Source of the DNA: Flavobacteriaceae bacterium
GTDB lineage: Bacteria; Bacteroidota; Bacteroidia; Flavobacteriales; Flavobacteriaceae
NCBI GenBank assembly: GCA_024635765.1
Contig: JAGXIE010000189.1
Span: 1 to 41,634, forward strand
Reading direction: 5' to 3'
Length of the DNA: 41,634 nucleotides
The position numbers were made by a program, and so were the translations under genes. The notes under the pieces are model-generated. The model was not told the origin of the DNA, ran no database searches, and saw only the letters and a list, made by a program, of their open reading frames with translations. This document shows, in pieces, positions 36,509 through 41,634 of the stretch (position 1 is the first letter of the stretch; every line of letters begins with the position of its first letter).

Positions 36509-38811
36509 AACTTATATGCCAAAAATTAATACTTGTTTTATCCTTCATATTTTTTTGTTATTGCCAAAATGCCAAAGGACAGACCATTTCTAATAATGCA
36601 GACAATCAAATTGAACAAAAAGTAGATTCCGTTTTAGCATTAATGACCTTAAAGGAAAAAGTAGGTCAAATGAACCAATATAATGGCAGTTGGGATGTCA
36701 CAGGGCCTGCGTCAGAAGTTAGCGATAAAGTGAAACTTGAAAAGCTTAAAAATGGCGAAGTTGGCTCAATGCTTAACGTACTTTCTGTAAAGGCAACAAG
36801 AGAAGCACAAAAATTAGTAATGGAAAATTCACGATTAAAAATCCCATTAATTATTGGTTATGATGTAATACATGGTTATAAGACCATATTTCCAATACCA
36901 TTGGGCGAAAGTGCGAGTTGGGATTTAGATATTATAAAAAAAACTGCCATTATAGCTGCCAGTGAAGCATCAGCCGCTGGAGTACATTGGACATTTTCTC
37001 CTATGTTAGATGTTTCAAGAGATGCCCGTTGGGGTAGAATTATGGAAGGTTCTGGTGAAGATCCTTATCTAACTTCTAAAATCGGTGTAGCTAAAATTCA
37101 GGGTTATCAAGGGGATGATTTATCTAAAAACAATACTATAGCAGCTTGCGCCAAACATTTTGCAGGTTATGGTTTTGCAGAAGCAGGAAGAGATTATAAT
37201 ACAGTAAACATTGGTGAGCATGAATTGCATAATGCCATTTTACCACCGTTTAAAGCAGCAGCTCAAGCAGGAGTCGCAACATTTATGAATTCTTTTAACG
37301 AATTAGATGGTATTCCTGCAACAGGCCATAAAATTTTGCAAAGAGAAATATTAAAAGAAGGATGGAAATGGGATGGATTTATAGTTTCTGACTGGGGCTC
37401 TATTGGCGAAATGATTGCACATGGTTATGCAAAAGATAAAAAGCATGCTGCTGAAATTGCTGCCAACGCCGGTAGCGATATGGATATGGAATCTTATGCT
37501 TATGAAGGATATTTAGAAGAACTGGTAAAGGAAGGTAAAGTTGATCTGGCCTTAATAAATGATGCTGTTAAACGTATTTTAAGAATCAAATTTAAACTTG
37601 GCCTTTTTGATGATCCCTACAAATATTGTAACGAAGAGCGTGAAAAAACTGAAATTTATACTGAAGAGAATCAAGGATTCTCTCGTGAGGTTGCAAAAAA
37701 ATCTATCGTTTTACTTAAAAACGAAAACAATATCTTGCCATTAAACAAAGATGTAAAGAGTATTGCAGTAATTGGTCCTTTGGCAGATGATAAAGATACG
37801 CCTCTTGGTAACTGGAGAGCAAAGGGCGAAACAAATTCTGCAGTTTCAGTATTGGAAGGAATTAAAAACGCAGTTAGTCCAACAACTAAAATAACATATC
37901 AAGAAGGCGTGCGTATTTTAACAGAAGAATACCCAAAAGGCAGAGGGTTTTTAATGCCATTAAATTTTAGCCATGATGATATATCTGGTATTCCTGCGGC
38001 TGTAAATGCCGCTGTAAATGCTGATGTTGTTGTTCTTGTTATTGGTGAAGTAGCATTACAAACTGGCGAAGGTAGAAGCCAGACTAATATTAAATTAGTA
38101 GGAAAACAGCAAGAACTATTAGAAGCCGTTTATAAGGTTAATAAAAATGTAGTCATTGTTTTAATGAATGGAAGACCAATGGATATTACATGGGCTGCTA
38201 ATAATATACCATCAATTCTTGAATGTTGGCATTTAGGATCTCAATCTGGAAATGCCATAACAGATGTCTTGTTTGGTGACTACAATCCTTCAGGGAAATT
38301 ACCAGTTTCGTTTCCATATAATGTAGGTCAAGAGCCTTTATATTATAATCAAAAAATGACCGGAAGACCTTATAATGAAACTCATGTTACTTTTTCAGCT
38401 TATAGAGATGCACCAAAAACAGCACTGTATCCTTTTGGTTATGGTTTGAGTTATACAACTTTTGTATATAATAACTTAACGATAGATAAAAACGAAATTT
38501 CACCAGATGGGGAAATAAAAGTTTCTGTTGATGTAACTAATACTGGAAAAAGAGATGGTGAAGAAGTTGTTCAATTGTACATTCGAGATTTAGTTGGAAG
38601 CTTAACGCGACCTATAAAAGAATTAAAAGGGTTTGAAAAAATAATGCTAAAAGTCGGAGAAACAAAAACTGTTAACTTTACCATAAATGAAGAATCGTTA
38701 CAGTTTTATACCATTAATAAAATATGGGAAGTTGAACCAGGTGATTTTGAACTTTGGGTCGGTGGCAATTCTAGTGCAACGTTAAAAGCAGCTTTTAAAG
38801 TTGTGGACTAA
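36505..38811 (+). CDS. bglX: GH3 beta-glucosidase (BglX-like)
   Basis: A 768-residue exo-acting beta-glucosidase, almost the length of E. coli BglX, exported by a signal peptide (about 1-25). The N-terminal TIM barrel has KIPLIIGYDVIHGYKTIFP, FSPMLDVSRDARWGRIMEG, CAKHFAGYGFAEAGRDY and the nucleophile Asp296 in GFIVSDWGS. The alpha/beta sandwich (from about 395) has SIVLLKNENNILPL and VLVIGEVALQTGEG, and the C-terminal fibronectin III-like domain (about 660-768) has VSVDVTNTGKRDGEEVVQLY. It would release glucose from oligosaccharides made by the GH16 and GH30 enzymes, in the periplasm. The start codon overlaps the EEP stop by 4 bp. Confidence 0.94.
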   Translation: MKLICQKLILVLSFIFFCYCQNAKGQTISNNADNQIEQKVDSVLALMTLKEKVGQMNQYNGSWDVTGPASEVSDKVKLEKLKNGEVGSMLNVLSVKATREAQKLVMENSRLKIPLIIGYDVIHGYKTIFPIPLGESASWDLDIIKKTAIIAASEASAAGVHWTFSPMLDVSRDARWGRIMEGSGEDPYLTSKIGVAKIQGYQGDDLSKNNTIAACAKHFAGYGFAEAGRDYNTVNIGEHELHNAILPPFKAAAQAGVATFMNSFNELDGIPATGHKILQREILKEGWKWDGFIVSDWGSIGEMIAHGYAKDKKHAAEIAANAGSDMDMESYAYEGYLEELVKEGKVDLALINDAVKRILRIKFKLGLFDDPYKYCNEEREKTEIYTEENQGFSREVAKKSIVLLKNENNILPLNKDVKSIAVIGPLADDKDTPLGNWRAKGETNSAVSVLEGIKNAVSPTTKITYQEGVRILTEEYPKGRGFLMPLNFSHDDISGIPAAVNAAVNADVVVLVIGEVALQTGEGRSQTNIKLVGKQQELLEAVYKVNKNVVIVLMNGRPMDITWAANNIPSILECWHLGSQSGNAITDVLFGDYNPSGKLPVSFPYNVGQEPLYYNQKMTGRPYNETHVTFSAYRDAPKTALYPFGYGLSYTTFVYNNLTIDKNEISPDGEIKVSVDVTNTGKRDGEEVVQLYIRDLVGSLTRPIKELKGFEKIMLKVGETKTVNFTINEESLQFYTINKIWEVEPGDFELWVGGNSSATLKAAFKVVD

Positions 38812-38829
38812 TTATTGAAACTAAAATAA

Positions 38830-39639
38830 ATGGGCTTAAAAAGCACTTTCGGCATTCTTGTTATGACCTATTTTTTTGGCCATCTAGCATCGACGGCCCA
38901 GACTAAAGTAATTGCCCACCGTGGATTTTCTGGGGTAGCTCCTGAAAATACACTTATATCATTTCAAAAAGCCATTGAAGTTGGGGCAGACTATCTTGAA
39001 TTTGATGTGCACAAGTCAAAGGATGGAAAATTATTTGTTGTCCATGACGCATCAGTAAAACGAACAAGCTCCAACCATGCCACCGGAAACATTGCTGAAA
39101 TGTCTTCCAAAGCCATTCGAAAAGTAAGAGTGGGATACTCGGAAAAATTTGGATGTACTTTCAAAAACGAAAAGATTCCCACATTAAGGAAAGTATTAAA
39201 ACTTGCAAGACACAAAATGAAAGTCTGTGTTGAACTCAAGGTTGGTGGTATTGAAACAGATGTATTAAAGACCATCAATGATTTGGATATGCACGATGAG
39301 GTGATTATATTTTCGTTCCACTACCCTATTCTGTCCAAAATCAGAGCGTTGGATCCAAAAATCCCTATGCTCCATTTGATTGAAAAAGCAGACGATAAAA
39401 CCATTGATAATGCAAAAAAAATAAATTGTAATGCAATTGGTGTTGGTTACAGTACAGCTGTAACTCCCGAATTTTTAGAAAGTGCACATCATAACGGCAT
39501 CGAAGTTTGGAAGTGGACGGTAAACAATGAAGATGAGATGAGGAAACTGATTCACATTGGAATAGATGGAATAATCACGAATTATCCTGATAAGGCACTA
39601 GAAATCTTAAAAAAACATAAAAATAGAAAGGCAAATTAA
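38830..39639 (+). CDS. Glycerophosphodiester phosphodiesterase (GDPD)
   Basis: A 269-residue GDPD with a signal peptide (about 1-22, ending STAQT), probably periplasmic. Motifs: VIAHRGFSGVAPENTLISF (His-Arg and the metal-binding Glu of PENT), YLEFDVHKSKDGKLFVVHD (Glu, Asp, His), VCVELKVG (Glu-Leu-Lys) and C-terminal VWKWTVNNEDEM and GIDGIITNYPDKALE. The family hydrolyses glycerophosphodiesters to glycerol-3-phosphate and an alcohol. It lies 18 bp after GH3 and 35 bp before the GH127-like gene. Within a glucan operon it could release glycerol-3-phosphate from a phosphoglycerol-decorated polysaccharide; ordinary phospholipid turnover is the alternative. Like the EEP gene it looks less AT-rich than its GH neighbours. 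Confidence 0.92.
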   Translation: MGLKSTFGILVMTYFFGHLASTAQTKVIAHRGFSGVAPENTLISFQKAIEVGADYLEFDVHKSKDGKLFVVHDASVKRTSSNHATGNIAEMSSKAIRKVRVGYSEKFGCTFKNEKIPTLRKVLKLARHKMKVCVELKVGGIETDVLKTINDLDMHDEVIIFSFHYPILSKIRALDPKIPMLHLIEKADDKTIDNAKKINCNAIGVGYSTAVTPEFLESAHHNGIEVWKWTVNNEDEMRKLIHIGIDGIITNYPDKALEILKKHKNRKAN

Positions 39640-39674
39640 ATTATTAAAAAACCCTTTCACTAAAACTAACAAAC

Positions 39675-41525
39675 ATGAAACTTATTTTTTTAAATAAAAT
39701 TCTAACCCCTTTTTTGGTTGCACTCCTTCTTGTAATTATTCCAAATAATATTGAAGCACAACAAGTGCAATTACCCAATGCGTGCAAATTCAAGCAAGGC
39801 GATGACTTAAATTGGGCAAATCCATCATTTAATGATACAGATTGGAGTACAAAACTGTTGGCAACAAGTTGGTCTTCAACAACCCAAAAAGAAAATGTGT
39901 TTGCTTGGTATAGAATTAAAATAGTCATCCCTTCTAGCATGAAAAGCCTAGCCGAAAAAGGTAATGGAATCAAACTTAACCTTGGAAAAATTGATGATGT
40001 TGACCAAACATTTTTTAATGGGAAATTAATAGGACAAACAGGGTCTTTACCTCCTAATTATGAAACTAAATGGGATGTCAAACGTTCCTATATTATTTCA
40101 GAAAATGATGTTTTCTGGGACAAAGAAAATGTCATTGCCATTCGGGTTTTTAGTCCAGATAAAGCTGGGATAGGTATGTATGAAGGGCCATACAATTATG
40201 CGCCTATTCAATGGTCAGATTACATTTCAACAGAATATGAAATTTTAGAAACTGAAAATAACGGATTTACAACAAGTATCACATTCACTAATAATGATAA
40301 CAAAGCTTTTGAAGGCACCATAAAATATTGGGTGGCCGATAAAAATAATGCTATCCTGTTTACAGAAATATTACCAGTAGAAGTTAAACCAATACAAGGA
40401 TACAAAATCGTTGTTCCTACTTCAAACTACCAGCCGGAAAACAAAAGTATTTTTAAAATAGGCTATCAAGTTTTCGATAATAATAGCACGGCCTCTTTAG
40501 AAGATGGGCAGTTGTATTTGGCCGATAGACACATTGAAATCCCCATTGCAAACGAACCTAACGTGTTAGTTGAAAATAAAATAAAAGATGTTTTTACCTC
40601 AATTCCATTTCAAAATCAACAATTCAATAGCTATTTAGGAAAACGCCAAACTCAAAATTTAGAAGAGCGTCTTTTAAATGTTGATGAAGAAGGTATGCTG
40701 GGTTCATATTTAAAAAGACCGGGAATTCATCCATGGGCAGGTGAGCATGTAGGTAAATATTTAGAAACTGCCTGCAATGTTTGGAAAAATACCCATGATG
40801 CCAAACTTAAACAGCAAATGGACAGAATGATGTATGAATTGATAAACTCACAATTAGAAGATGGTTATTTGGGAACCTATACCCCTGATGCCTTCTGGAC
40901 AAGTTGGGATGTATGGTCGCATAAGTACAATTTATACGGTTTGCTTGCTTATTATATAACCACAGGTTACGAACCTGCATTGGATGCTTGTAAAAAAATG
41001 GGGGATTTGTTATGTACTACCTTTGGAAATAACCCAGGTCAACGAGATATCATTTTAGCAGGTACTCATGTTGGAATGGCAGCAACCAGCATTTTAGACC
41101 CAATGGTGGAGTTATACAAATATACAGGTGATAAAAAGTACTTGGATTTTTGTTATTATATCATTGGTGCCTGGGAACAAGAAAATGGCCCAAAAATTAT
41201 CAGCACATTATTATCCAAAGGAAAAGTAAACAAAGTGGCAAATGGAAAAGCCTATGAAATGCTTTCAAACTTTGTTGGAATGGTGAACTTATACCGAGTT
41301 ACTGGAGATGAAACATTACTAAAGCCTGTTTTAATTGCATGGCAAGATATAGTTGATAATAGATTATATATTACCGGAACCACCAGCTCTTGGGAACATT
41401 TTCAAGACGACGAATTATTGCCCGCAGCAGATAAAGACCATATGGGGGAAGGCTGTGTAACAGTTACCTGGCTTCAATTAAATCATGGTCTTTTAAGGTG
41501 GGGTCTAAAAATTAGTTTTTTTTAG
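39675..41525 (+). pseudogene. GH127-like (beta-L-arabinofuranosidase-type) gene, 3' truncated
   Basis: A 616-residue frame with a signal peptide (about 1-29, ending IEAQQ), a GH2-type sugar-binding beta-sandwich (about 30-180) and an (alpha/alpha)6 barrel typical of DUF1680/GH127 from about 310. Barrel landmarks are YLKRPGIHPWAGEHVGKYLE, QLEDGYLGTY and HKYNLYGLLAYY. The segment GEGCVTVTWLQLN carries Glu592 and Cys594, which match the Glu-x-Cys zinc ligands of characterised GH127 enzymes. Family similarity ends after NHGLLR near residue 608, and the frame closes with an unrelated WGLKISFF tail. The downstream Cys-Cys nucleophile region and the C-terminal sandwich are missing, so the product is probably inactive. 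The break (about 41497) may be an insertion or deletion scar; the sequence beyond is AT-rich. Confidence 0.7.
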
Positions 41526-41575
41526 ATTTCTTAAAAAGACAAGAACCCTTTTTAATCTTTTCAAGAAATATTATA

Positions 41576-41634
41576 ATGCAATTTAGCAAAAAAATGTTGT
41601 TTTTAATGCAAAAGTTGCAGTTCTATCTATCTAT
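41576..41634 (+). CDS. Possible start of a further exported protein, cut by window edge
   Basis: An ATG at 41576 opens 19 codons to the edge (MQFSKKMLFLMQKLQFYLS). The basic, hydrophobic start could be a signal peptide of an outer-membrane or secreted protein. It lies 50 bp after the truncated GH127-like frame. Nineteen residues are not enough to call a family. Confidence 0.2.
   Translation, partial: MQFSKKMLFLMQKLQFYLS

Noticed and set aside
1-41634. CRISPR arrays, rRNA or complete tRNA genes, biosynthetic or defence clusters
   Set aside because: No regular spaced repeats, no rRNA-like or tRNA cloverleaf sequence, and no defence or NRPS/PKS-type domains were seen on either strand.

Overview
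The window is AT-rich DNA from a Bacteroidota genome, most likely a marine or environmental Flavobacteriaceae member. The indicators are two SusC/SusD pairs, a type IX secretion sorting domain, Bacteroidota-style lipoprotein signals, SusR-like Y_Y_Y/LuxR-type membrane regulators and TAnnTTTG-type promoter elements. No tool was run; family calls rest on reading the translated sequences.

Left part (1-6414), core metabolism and an integration scar. A possible transposase start runs off the left edge. A minus-strand gene run follows, in transcription order: isocitrate dehydrogenase, malic enzyme, a DUF983 zinc-ribbon membrane protein and a SulP anion transporter. It diverges from a Crp/Fnr-type regulator across a 101-bp gap that holds a perfect 12+12 bp palindrome, the probable operator. 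The regulator's end meets an integrase N-terminal fragment. Upstream of that fragment lie a terminator hairpin and a 24-nt tRNA 3'-end-like piece, together an old att site. About 740 bp of gene-free DNA with GTTACCC heptamers follows.

Middle part (7156-22627), PUL A. It has a SusR-like membrane regulator, a divergent T9SS-secreted protein with five repeats, then susC, susD, two PKD-type surface lipoproteins and two GH30 enzymes. GH30 plus PKD/CBM-like binders fits a beta-1,6-linked or branched beta-glucan.

An IS1595-family element (22681-23672) sits between the two loci. It has imperfect terminal inverted repeats and an 8-9 bp target duplication, and its transposase carries an in-frame amber codon.

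Right part (24157-41525), PUL B. It has a second SusR-like regulator, a second susC/susD pair ended by a terminator, and then a tightly packed operon: GH2, GH16, GH16, an EEP-fold phosphodiesterase/phosphatase, GH3, a glycerophosphodiester phosphodiesterase, and a GH127-like gene cut off before its second half.

Working model (inference): GH16 enzymes cut a beta-1,3 backbone, GH30 enzymes cut beta-1,6 linkages, GH3 releases glucose, and the two SusC/D complexes import the products. Both susC genes share an identical 16-nt upstream sequence, GATGTGTTTTTATAAT, which suggests co-regulation. The two phosphoesterase-type genes inside the GH operon raise the possibility that the natural substrate is a phosphate- or phosphoglycerol-decorated beta-glucan. 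This is the most novel biological idea in the window.
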